Below, in pieces: positions 47,181 to 55,874 of a DNA stretch of 64,000 bases. The translations under genes were made by a program, and so were the position numbers. Within the stretch, counting starts at the first letter, position 1. Each line of letters opens with the position of its first letter. Source of the stretch: Sva-07 sp963707515. GTDB lineage: Bacteria; Actinomycetota; Acidimicrobiia; Acidimicrobiales; Ilumatobacteraceae. The stretch spans positions 496,001-560,000 of the forward strand of contig CAVPQI010000003.1 of assembly GCA_963707515.1 (NCBI GenBank), given 5' to 3'. The notes beneath the pieces are model-generated. The model was not told the origin of the DNA, did not search any database, and saw only the letters and a list, made by a program, of their open reading frames with translations.

Positions 47181-48057
47181 ATGACGACGAACGACGAGCT
47201 GCGGCCGCGCCGGTCGGTGCTGTACATGCCGGCGGCCAACGACCGGGCGCTGGAGAAGGCGCAGACGATCCCCGCCGACGCGATCATCTTCGACCTCGAG
47301 GATGCCGTGGCGCCCGACGCCAAGCCCGACGCCCGCGCCAAGGCGGTCGCCGCCGTGCAGTCCGGTCGGTACGGCAACCGCGAGCTGACGATCCGCTGCA
47401 ACGGGCTCGACACGACGTGGGGCGCCGACGATCTCGCCGCCGCCGGGCCGGCGGCACCGAGTGCGGTCGTCATCCCCAAGGTCGACTCGGTGGCCGGCGT
47501 CGACCGGGTGTCGGCGCTGCTCGACGACGCAGGCGCCCCGGAATCGGTGCGCATCTGGGCGATGATCGAGACGCCGACGGCGATCTTCGACGTCCGGGCG
47601 ATCGCTGCCCATCCAGCGCGTTGCGGTGCTGGTGATGGGCACCAACGACCTCGCCAAGGAGCTGCGCTCACCGCTCGTCCCCGGCCGCCACCCGCTCGTG
47701 CCCCACCTGGCGACCGCCCTGCTGGCCGCTCGCGAATCGGGCAAGGTGATCCTCGACGGGGTGTACAACGACGTCAAGGACGCCGACGGCTTCGCGGCCG
47801 AGTGCCGCCAGGGCATGGAGATGGGCTTCGACGGCAAGACCCTGATCCATCCCAGCCAGGTCGAACCGGCCAACGACACGTGGGCCCCGTCGGCCGCCGA
47901 CGTCGAGTTCGCGGAACGGGTGATCGCCGCCTTCGACGAGGCCGTCGCCGACGGCCGTGGCGTGGTCACCGTGGACGGCCGGATGATCGAGAACCTGCAC
48001 GTCGACAACGCCCGCCGAGTGCTCGCCACCGCCGAGGCCATCGCCAACCTGGCCTGA
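47181..48057 (+). CDS. CitE-family protein, (3S)-malyl-CoA thioesterase/Mcl2-like, one frameshift
   Basis: ATG 47181; RRSVLYMPAANDRALEKAQ and ADAIIFDLEDAVAPDAKPDAR (metal-binding region) open the barrel, with AMIETPTAIFDVRAIAAHP in the first frame. Near 47610 one base is missing: continuing in the next frame gives VAVLVMGTNDLAKELRSPL, LDGVYNDVKDADGF, GFDGKTLIHPSQVEPANDTW and the stop at 48057. Restored length is about 292 residues, normal for the small CitE class. In Rhodobacter, Mcl1 works with such a thioesterase (Mcl2) to yield free malate; the same pairing is likely here. Confidence 0.82.
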
Positions 48058-48236
48058 TCGGTCGGGCCTCACGACGGTCTGGTGGTTGGCCACGGCTGGT
48101 CGGCCCGACGTGCGGCTCGTCCCTCGCCGCTCGCTCCTGATCGGTCGGGCCTCACGACGGTGCGGTGGTTGGCCACGGCTGGTCGGCCCGACGTGCGGCT
48201 CGTCCCTCGCCGCTTGCTCCTGATCGGTCGGGCCGA
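48054..48236. repeat. 83-bp tandem repeat, two full units plus a partial third
   Basis: Units begin with CTGATCGGTCGGGCC at 48054, 48137 and 48220. The first two are almost identical over 83 bp and the third breaks off after about 17 bp. The first unit includes the stop codon of the CitE-like gene. This fills most of the convergent gap before the selenoprotein gene; no gene is seen in it. Confidence 0.9.
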
Positions 48237-48276
48237 CCAGCCCTGCCCATCACCGGCGTGCGGTGAGGCCCGACAA

Positions 48277-48810
48277 CTAGGTAACCGTGACGGCGGCGAG
48301 GATGTCGTCGAAGGCGGCGTCGGCGTAGGCGATCATCTCGTCGTCGGTGCGGTCCTGGACCGGATGCGGCGTGAACACCCGGGCGACGGCGGGGAAGCCG
48401 AGCGACGTCGACTGGGTCTCGGCGGCAACGACGAACTCGGCGGACGCGACGAACACGCCGACCACCCCTCGGAGCTCGAGGTCACTGATGTCGTGCACAC
48501 TGCACGACGTGCAACTGCCTCAATCGGCGAGTGCTTCGATCACCACGTCGACACTGCGTGGCGATCTCGTGACGCAGGTCGACCGGCGCCGGCTTGGTGA
48601 ACGTCGGCTTCTGTACCGCGTGACCTCGGCGCCGATGTCGGTCAGACGTTGCTCGAGCCGGTCGAGGAACACGTCGCCGCGCGGCTTGGAGATGTCGAGC
48701 AGCCCGACCCGCAACCCGGCGAGTGAGGCCGGTCGGGCCAGCAGCTCGCGGGCGCCGACGCGCCGTTCGCTCGTCGGGTCGAGGATCGTCCGGGTCGTGC
48801 CCATCGCCAT
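48277..48810 (-). CDS. UGSC-family selenoprotein with in-frame TGA
   Basis: About 177 residues from ATG 48810, which shares a base with the upstream stop (TGATG). N-terminal MAMGTTRTILDPTSERRVGA, then SLAGLRVGLLDISKPRGDVFLDRLEQRL. At 48522-48520 an in-frame TGA stands before GSCTSC, giving the U-G-S-C motif with Sec near residue 97; the same frame then continues VHDISDLELRGVVGVFVASAEFV to the TAG at 48277. A stem-loop fit for a SECIS follows the TGA. Two compensating single-base slips near 48615 and 48570 garble about 17 residues (restored reading contains KPTFTKPAPVDLRHEIA). UGSC proteins are a known but uncharacterised family, presumed redox-active. Confidence 0.88.
48490..48508 (-). ncRNA. 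SECIS-like hairpin for UGA recoding
   Basis: Within the coding strand, GTCGTGC and GCACGAC form a perfect 7-bp stem closed by the loop AGTGT. The loop begins 18 nt after the TGA, within the spacing expected for bacterial SECIS elements, and has a G early in the loop as SelB-binding elements do. It overlaps the codons following the UGSC motif. Confidence 0.7.
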
Positions 48811-50338
48811 CAGTATGTCACCGCCCGGGTGACCGGCTTCGACCCGACGTCGCCGTTGGCCCAGCCGCCGATGATCTCCGAGAACAGTCCGGCACCGCCG
48901 CCGGCGTAGGACGATCAGCAGGCCGCCGGGGCGGAACTTGGGTAACGCCGGCGCGTCGGCGAACGACGGCGGCAGCCCCTCGGCGATGCCGCCGGCGCCG
49001 CGCACCAGCTCGGCGCCGGGCCGGGTGAGGTGCTCGGAGATGCCGGCGATGATCCGCTGACGGTCCCAGCCCGCCTCGCGAACACGCGGGCGTGCTCGGG
49101 CCCCATCACCAGGATGGCGTCGAAGCCGAGCACCAGCTTCGGATGGTGCAGCGTCTGCAGGCAGCTGGCCAACGATCGGGCGAGCGAGTCGGGCGTGCGC
49201 GCGACATCTGGTCGACGACGCAGCGCGGCCCCTCGCCGGCGAACACGGTCAGCGCGTCGACGCCGGCGGCGACGCCGCGCTCGCCGGCGAGCGTGCCGTA
49301 CGGCGACTCGACCTCGTTCTCGGCGAAGCAGAAGCCGAGCTTGCCGGGGTTCCCGTGCGTCGCCCGGTCGATCTCACCCGGGCGCCCGCCGCCGACGTTG
49401 CGGACGACGAGCTGCAGCGCTCGGCCGATCGTGGCGTTCGCCCGGTTGCCCTGGCCGAGCGCGTTGCCGCCCGAGTTCATGCCGATCCGCCGTGCGCCGG
49501 GACCGCTGCAGACGATCACCGGCCCGACCAGCATCGTCGTCGCCAACACGCCGTGCATGTTGAACTCGTCGTTGCACACCGCTTCGACCGCGGTCAGCAC
49601 CCACGGGAGGTACTCCGGCCGGCAACCGGCCATCACGGCGTCGATCGCCATCTTCTCGACGGTCACCTCCACGAGGTCCGGCGGGACGGTGGCCACGATG
49701 TCCGACGGCGCCCGGGTGGTGCCGTCGAGCATGCGCAGCACGCGCTCCTCGGTCGGCGGCACGACGGGCAGCCCGTCGGACCAGCCACGTGCGAACATCG
49801 CCTCGAACTCGTCTTCGGCGTCGGCGACGTCGATGCGCCGCGAGCGCAGGACCGTCGCCCCGAAGCGCACGTTGAGCTCGTCGACGAGATCGGGGTCGAC
49901 ACTCAACGAGCCGCAACCCGGACGCATCGCCGGCAGGTCCGGTCCGAGCCCGGCGACACCGGTGACCCGCTCCCAGTCGTCGCGCTGCCAACCGACCGTC
50001 CGCGCCCGCTCCTCGCCGTCGACGACGTGGATCACGGTCGGCACGGTCTCGACGTCGTGGTGCCAGCTGACCGCCAGGTCGGCGTCGTGGATCGCCGGCA
50101 CCGCGGCGGGGAACGACGGATCGTCCTGGGTGAACACGGTCAGGGCGACGGCGTCGGCGAGCTGGGCGAGGACCGGCTCGATCAGCCGGCACGTGGCGCA
50201 CTCCTCCTTGACGACGACGGCGATCCCATCGGGGAGCGGTGCCGCCGACCCTCCGGCTGCCGTCTCCGCGGCCTCCCTGGCCTCCGCGGCATCCCTGGCC
50301 TCGGCGGCCAGGTCGCCCGAGGCGTCCGCGGTGGTCAT
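48810..50338 (-). CDS. Thioredoxin-fold/UGSC-partner protein, frame-broken
   Basis: ATG 50338; after an Ala/Glu-rich leader comes a thioredoxin-like domain with a CATC motif (VVVKEECATCRLIEPVLAQLA), then a large domain with FARGWSDGLPVVPPTEERVLRML, AVMAGCRPEYLPWVLTAVEAV, GPVIVCSGPGARRIGMNSGGNALGQG and NPGKLGFCFAENEVESPYG. The frame slips near 49205, 49085 and 48900, but the pieces continue in order (ILVMGPEHARVFA, GISEHLTRPGAELVRGAGG, FRPGGLLIVL) to a stop at 48812-48810. That stop overlaps the selenoprotein start, so the two are one operon. Length about 509 residues once repaired. Likely a redox partner of the selenoprotein; the reaction is unknown. Confidence 0.75.
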
Positions 50339-50524
50339 GCGCGGACCGTAGCGCACCCCCGGCGGTGCCGCCGGACCCTGCGTGGCGCACCGTGCGAATC
50401 GAATCGCGAATCGAACCCGCGTTTGCGACCGACGTCACGGAAGCACCGGTTGGGGCCCTCCGCGATGACCATCTAGGGTTCCCCCATCGGGGGTTCACCG
50501 CACTTCCCAGCCGCGTCGGAGACG

Positions 50525-51358
50525 ATGACGGTCGCCTTCCACGGCGTGCGCGGATCGACGCCGTGCCACGGCGAGGAGATCGTTCGCCACGGCGGCAACA
50601 CCTCGTGTGTGTCGGTGGCGGTGCCGGGGCACGACCCGCTGCTGTTCGACCTCGGCACGGGCCTGCGCTACTTCGGTGCCTCGTGCCGCGACGAACCGTT
50701 CCGCGGCACGTGCCTCGTCAGCCACCTGCACTGGGACCACATCCAGGGGCTGCCGTTCTTCAAGCCGTTCCTGCTCGACGGTTCGCAGGTGGCGATCTAC
50801 GGCCCCGACCAGTCGGCCGTCGGCAACACCGTGGCCGGCGTGTTCGCCGAGACGATCAAACCGCCGCTGTTCCCGATCCATCTGTCGGAGTTCGCCGGCG
50901 GGGTCGAGTTCCACGACGTCGGCGACGACGAGTTCACGATCGGCGACATCGAGGTGATGTCGCGACTGATCCCCCATGCCGGCCCGACCGTCGGCTACCG
51001 GGTGTCGTGGAACGGCCGCTCGGTCGCCTACCTGAGCGATCATCAGATGCCCCAGGACGGCTCGTTCCACGCCGTCCCCGGCGCCTACGACCTGTGCCGT
51101 GACGTCGACCTGCTGATCCACGACGCGCAGTACACGTCGCAGGAGTTCGCCAAGAAGTCGACCTGGGGCCACTGCACGCCGGAGTACGCGGTGTGGCTGG
51201 CGGCGTCGGCGGGCGCCAAGCGGCTGGCCCTCTTCCACCACGATCCCTCACACGACGACGACGACCTCGACGCCATGCTCCGCCCGGCGATCCAGTGTGC
51301 CGAACGGCTCGGCATCGACGCCTTCGCCGCCCGCGAGCGCGACACGCTCGTCGTGTGA
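50525..51358 (+). CDS. MBL-fold metal-dependent hydrolase
   Basis: 277 residues, ATG 50525. Opening FHGVRGSTPCHGEEIVRHGGNTSCV is typical of the RNase-Z/phosphodiesterase-like MBL branch. The zinc motif is SHLHWDH (H67, H69, D71, H72), with further ligands in IPHAGPTVGY, AYLSDHQ and LIHDAQYTSQEF, and a late histidine in WGHCTPEYA. Such proteins act on cyclic nucleotides or phosphodiesters. Divergent from the selenoprotein operon with 186 bp between the starts; that gap holds no gene. Confidence 0.9.
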   Translation: MTVAFHGVRGSTPCHGEEIVRHGGNTSCVSVAVPGHDPLLFDLGTGLRYFGASCRDEPFRGTCLVSHLHWDHIQGLPFFKPFLLDGSQVAIYGPDQSAVGNTVAGVFAETIKPPLFPIHLSEFAGGVEFHDVGDDEFTIGDIEVMSRLIPHAGPTVGYRVSWNGRSVAYLSDHQMPQDGSFHAVPGAYDLCRDVDLLIHDAQYTSQEFAKKSTWGHCTPEYAVWLAASAGAKRLALFHHDPSHDDDDLDAMLRPAIQCAERLGIDAFAARERDTLVV

Positions 51359-51388
51359 TCCGGCCCGCCTGACCGTCGGGAGTCAACG

Positions 51389-51769
51389 GTGGATGTGCTC
51401 GGGCTCGTCGCCTCGATCCTCCTCGGCGCGCTGTTCCTGTTCGCCGGCGCGTCGAAGATCGCCCTCGGCGCGGCATGGGTCGACCAAGCGACGGGACTCG
51501 GCGCGCCGCGGGTGATCGCGCCCGTCGTGCCGTGGCTGGAGATCGTGATCGGCGCGCTGCTCGTCAGCCAGGTCGCCCAGCCGGTCGTCGTCGGCGTGGC
51601 GATCGCCGTGCTCGTCGTGTTCACCGTGCTGATCGCCGCCCAGTTGGCCCAGGGTCGCCGCCCGCCGTGCGCCTGCTTCGGTGCCTGGTCGGCGCGCCCG
51701 ATCGGCCCGTGGCACATCGTGCGCAACCTGGCGATGATCGCCCTCGGCGTCGTCGCGCTCGTCGCCTGA
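51389..51769 (+). CDS. MauE/DoxX-family membrane protein
   Basis: 126 residues from GTG 51389. Four predicted membrane helices (LGLVASILLGALFLFAGASK at the start) and the cysteine-rich loop RRPPCACFGAWS. The CACFG loop is the mark of MauE-type proteins, which assist disulfide formation or electron transfer in the periplasm for methylamine dehydrogenase and other enzymes. No mau genes are present. It follows the MBL gene by 30 bp. Confidence 0.85.
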   Translation: MDVLGLVASILLGALFLFAGASKIALGAAWVDQATGLGAPRVIAPVVPWLEIVIGALLVSQVAQPVVVGVAIAVLVVFTVLIAAQLAQGRRPPCACFGAWSARPIGPWHIVRNLAMIALGVVALVA

Positions 51770-51866
51770 GGCGTCCGGTCACATCTGGGTCACCGATGCC
51801 GCGCTCCCCGCGGTGTCGTCGACCCAGATGCCCGAATCCGGTGCCGTGACAGGTGAGGTGGCGGTG

Positions 51867-53939
51867 TCAGGTGGTGACGAGGATGAAGGCCAACGTGCGC
51901 GCTTCGTCGCGCCAGGCGTCGTAACGGCCGGTGGGGCCGCCGTGGCCCGCTCCGAGCTCGGTGCGCATGACGATCGGCGCCGATCCGGTGGCGACATCGC
52001 GGAGCTTGGCGACCCACTTCGCCGGCTCGTGCACGCTGACCCGCGGGTCGTTGAGGCCGGCAGTCACGTAGAGCGCGGGGTAGTCGGCGGGCACGGTGTT
52101 GTCGTACGGCGAGTAGCCGAGCATGTACGAGGCGAACGGCTCCTCGCGGGGGTCGCCCCACTCCTCCCACTCGGTGACCGTGAGCGGCAGCGTCGGGTCG
52201 CTCATCGTCGACACGATGTCGACGAAGGGGACCTCGGCGACGACGGAGCGGAACAGGTCGGGGCGCTTGGTCATGCACGCGCCGACGAGCAACCCGCCCG
52301 CCGAGCCACCGCGGATGGCGAGGCGCTCACCGTTCACGAGGCCGTCGGCGACGAGGTGCTCGGCGCAGGCGATCATGTCGCCGAACGTGTGCTCCTTGTT
52401 GGTCAGCTTGCCGTCGAGATACCACTGGCGACCGAGTTCGCCGCCGCCACGGGGATGGGCGAGCGCCCAGACGTACCCACGGTCGAGCAACGAGAGGCGG
52501 GCGACGGAGAACCACGGCGGCAACGAGGCCTCGTACGACCCGTAGCCGTAGAGGACGCCCGGGGCGGTGCCGTCGAGGGCGGTGTCGACGTGGTGGACGA
52601 TGTCGAGCGGCACCGTGGTGCCGTCGTCGGCCGTCGCCCAGACGCGACGGGTCCGGTAGTCGCCGGGGTCGACGTTCGGCGTCGGGACCCGCTTGAGCAG
52701 GGTGCGCTCCCCGGTCGAGACCTGCTCGTCGTACACCGCGGGCGGCGAGTTGAGCGACTGCGTCACGAAGCGGATCTGATCGGTGGTCCACTGCGGGTTG
52801 GCGGAGGGTTCGACGTCGTGCGGTTCCGGACCGAGGTCGACGATGCGTTCACGGCGATCGCGGAACACGATCCGCAACCGTGGCTGCGCGTCGAGCCACT
52901 CGTGGACGACGAGGTGCGACTCGAAGGCGTCGACGCCGAGGATCCGCCGTCCCTGCTGGTGGGGGATCAGCTCCTCCACGACGCCGTCCCGTCGACGACG
53001 CTCGCCGCGTCGGCGATCAGCACGCGGAAGTCGATCGCCCCGTCGTTGGTGTGCAGCACGAAGCTGTCACCCCAGTGGTCGATGCCGTACTCGACGTCGT
53101 CGCGGCGCGGCAGCACGACCGTCGGGTCGGCGGTCGGGTCGGCGGCGGGGACGAGGAGCGTCTCGGCGCTCGTCTTGCTCCCGGACTGGATGACGATCCA
53201 GTCGTCGGAGCGGGTCGTGCCGACGCTGACGAAGAAGCGCTCGTCGGTCTCGTCGTAGACACGGACGTCGTCGCTGCGCGCCGTTCCCAGCCGGTGGCGC
53301 CACACCGTCGACGGCCGTTCCTGGGCGTCGGGGGTGACGTAGAACAGCCACCGCCCGTCACCCGACCAGGCGACGCCGGCGTTCGAGGTGTCCTCGATGA
53401 TGTCGAGGTCCTGCCCTGTCGGCAGGTCGCGGACGCGTCAGCGTGTAGTGCTCGTCGCCGTCGGTGTCCATCGACCAGGCGAGGAGGTGGTGGTCCATCG
53501 ACACGTCGAAGGCGCCGAGGTCGAAGTACTCGTGCCCCTGGGCTTCGACGTTCTCGTCGAGCAACGTCTGCGCCGTCGCCTCCTCGGCGGTCGGGCCGCG
53601 ATGGTGGACCGGGTAGCTGTCGCCCTCGGTCGTCGCCGTCACGTAGAACCAGTCGCCGAAGTGCACCGGCACCGACAGGTCGGTCTCTTGCACCCGGGAG
53701 CGGATCTCGCCGAAGATCTCCTCGATCAGCTCGCGGTGCGGTTCGAAGAAGCGCTCGGCGTACGCGTTCTCGTCGCCGAGGTAGGTGAGCAAGTCCGGAT
53801 CGGCGAGGTTGCGCATCCAGGCGTAGGGGTCGTGGACGTCGCCGGTGGGGCGGTGCCAGACGTGGTCGCGCTCGGGGTGCGTGTGGACGGCCGTCGGCGG
53901 CGTGGTGGGAGTCGTTGGCGGTGGACACGGTCGCGCCAA
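51867..53939 (-). CDS. S9-family prolyl oligopeptidase/oligopeptidase B-like, frame-broken
   Basis: N-terminus AVHTHPERDHVWHRPTGDVHDPYAWMRNLADPDLLTYLGDENAYAE is the standard start of the family, then a beta-propeller region and a C-terminal alpha/beta-hydrolase domain. Catalytic serine in IRGGSAGGLLVGACMT, aspartate in YVTAGLNDPRVSV, histidine in GAGHGGPTGRYDAW; RGGGELGRQWYLDGKL is also characteristic. The frame changes near 53440 and 52970, so the protein is in three pieces that match the family in order. The start is uncertain: TTG 53939 is in frame, while a GTG 11 bp on is in another frame. Repaired length about 690 residues. Confidence 0.85.
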
Positions 53940-53970
53940 TGTAGACAGCCGGCGGTACCGTTGCCGCCCG

Positions 53971-54283
53971 ATGCCGCGTCTGGATCGATCAGGATCTCTG
54001 CACGGGCGACGGCCTGTGCATCGACCACTGCCCCGACGTGTTCGTGCAACTCGAGGACGGCATCGCCTACGTTGCCGAGTCCGGATCGGCGTGCAACGAC
54101 CCCGGTGGTTCGGGCAGCCTGGCGCGTGTGCCGCCGCGGCTCGAGGGCGATGTCATCCACGCCGCCGAGCTGTGTCCCGGTGAGTGCATCTTCATCGAGC
54201 TCGACGCCGAGGTGGCGCCCGACGAGTACGACGACGACGACGTCGTCGACGTGGTCGATCTCGTCGACGACGCCGCCGCCTGA
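53971..54283 (+). CDS. Ferredoxin, probably [3Fe-4S]/[4Fe-4S], with one-base slip at its start
   Basis: About 103 residues. From 53981 the frame reads WIDQDLCTGDGLCIDHCPDVF, a cluster motif with three cysteines, and later ELCPGECIFIELDAE supplies the last ones. No start codon lies in that frame before an upstream stop; deleting one C at 53974 joins ATG 53971 to it and gives an N-terminus MRVWIDQ, normal for actinobacterial ferredoxins. The tail is very acidic (DEYDDDDVVDVVD). It probably feeds a P450 or other monooxygenase; none is adjacent. It stands between the S9 peptidase (divergent) and sufB. Confidence 0.8.
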
Positions 54284-54356
54284 GCTGCCGCTTCGTGAGC
54301 CCCGCCTCCTGAGCCGCCGCCGGTTTCCGCGTGCCGCCCCCGGCGTTTGGGCGTGC

Positions 54357-54386
54357 GAATTGTTACTATGTGGGTAGTGCAAATTC
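54357..54386. promoter_or_regulatory. 30-bp imperfect palindrome upstream of sufB, candidate operator
   Basis: GAATTGTTACTA (54357-54368) and TAGTGCAAATTC (54375-54386) pair at 9 of 12 positions around a 6-bp spacer. The site is AT-rich and lies 65 bp before the sufB start, near a TACTAT -10-like element. SUF operons are normally repressed by iron-sulfur regulators (SufR or Rrf2 type), for which this could be the binding site. Confidence 0.5.
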
Positions 54387-54450
54387 CCCCGACCATCTGC
54401 AGCGCCGTACGCCATCAGGCGTGCCGCGCGTCGAGGCAGGGAGCGCAGCG

Positions 54451-55856
54451 ATGACCAGCTTCGACCTCGATCTCAGCAAGTACAGCCTCGGCTGGAGCGA
54501 CGAGGGCGTCGAGTACGCCTTCACGCCCGAGAAGGGCATCAACCAGGGCGTCGTCGACCAGATCTCGTGGTGGAAGGGCGAGCCGCGTTGGATGACGCAG
54601 CTTCGCCAGCGTTCGCTGCGCCTGTTCGACAAGAAGCCGATGGCCGAGTGGTTCGCGGTGAACATGCCCGACATCGACTTCCAGGACATCTACTACTACC
54701 TGCGCCCGGCGGGCGAACAGGTCGACGAGTGGGACGACCTGCCCGAAGAGATGATGCGCACGTACGAGAAGCTCGGCATCCCCGAAGCGGAGCGGCAGTA
54801 CCTGGCCGGCGTCACGGCGCAGTACGAATCCGAGGTCGTCTACCACAAGAACCGCGAGGACCTCGAGGCCCAAGGGATCCTGTTCTGCGACATGGACACC
54901 GCCCTGCGCGAGTACCCCGAGATCGTCAAGGAGTACTTCGGCACGGTCATCCCGCCCGGCGACAACAAGTTCTCCGCCCTCAACACGGCGGTGTGGTCGG
55001 GCGGATCGTTCATCTACGTGCCCCCCGGGGTCGAGGTGTCGATGCCGCTGCAGGCGTACTTCCGCATCAACTCCGAGAACGCCGGACAGTTCGAGCGCAC
55101 GCTGATCATCGCCGACGAGGGCTCGAAGGTGCACTACATCGAGGGCTGCTCGGCGCCGGTGTACACCAGCGACTCGCTGCACTCGGCGGTCGTCGAGATC
55201 GTCGTCAAGCCGCACGCCCGGGTCACCTACACGACCATCCAGAACTGGTCGCCGAACGTCTACAACCTGGTCACCAAGCGGGCCCGCGTCGAGGCCTACG
55301 GTCACATGGAGTGGATCGACGGCAACATCGGCTCGAAGCTGACGATGAAGTACCCGTCGGTGTACCTCGTCGGTCGAGGGAGCCACGGGCGAGGTGCTCT
55401 CGGTCGCCTACGCCGGTGCCGGCCAGCACCAGGACGCCGGGGCGAAGATGATCCACGCCGCCCCGAACACGACGCTCCAAGATCGTCTCCAAGTCGATCT
55501 CCAAGGACGGCGGCATCACGACCTACCGTGGCCTCGTCCGCATCGACGAGGGCGCCACCGGGGCCAAGAGCCACGTCGAGTGCGACGCCCTGATCCTCGA
55601 CGAGGACTCGGTCTCCAAGACCCTGCCCTACATGGAGGTCGGCGAGCGCGACGCCCAGATCGGCCACGAGGCAACGGTGTCGAAGATCGCCGACGAGCAG
55701 CTCTTCTACCTGATGAGCCGCGGGCTGTCCGAGGAGCAGGCGATGGGCATGATCGTCAACGGCTTCATCGAGCCGATCACCCGCACGCTGCCGATGGAGT
55801 ACGCCGTCGAGTGGTCGCGCCTGATCGAGCTGCAGATGGAGGGCTCGGTCGGCTGA
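54451..55856 (+). CDS. sufB: Fe-S cluster assembly scaffold SufB, two frameshifts
   Basis: ATG 54451. GWSDEGVEYAFTPEKGINQGVV and the long conserved part with FCDMDTALREYPEIVKEYFGTVIPP, GGSFIYVPPGVEVSMPLQAYFRINSENAGQFERTLII are SufB. Frame slips near 55375 (one extra C) and 55482 (one extra C) interrupt the beta-helix; removing both gives GATGEVLSVAYAGAGQHQDAGAKM, then ISKDGGITTYRGLVRIDEGATGAKSH and the normal end to 55856. Repaired length is 467 residues. SufB acts with SufC and SufD. Neither lies downstream: the next gene runs in the opposite direction, so sufB is alone here. Confidence 0.93.
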
Positions 55857-55874
55857 CCGCGGCGACTGCCGCGA

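Noticed and set aside
48277..48498. Independent 73-codon gene starting at GTG 48498
   Set aside because: It is in frame with the upstream UGSC reading frame across the TGA, and that GTG lies within the SECIS-like stem-loop region; it is the C-terminal part of the selenoprotein.
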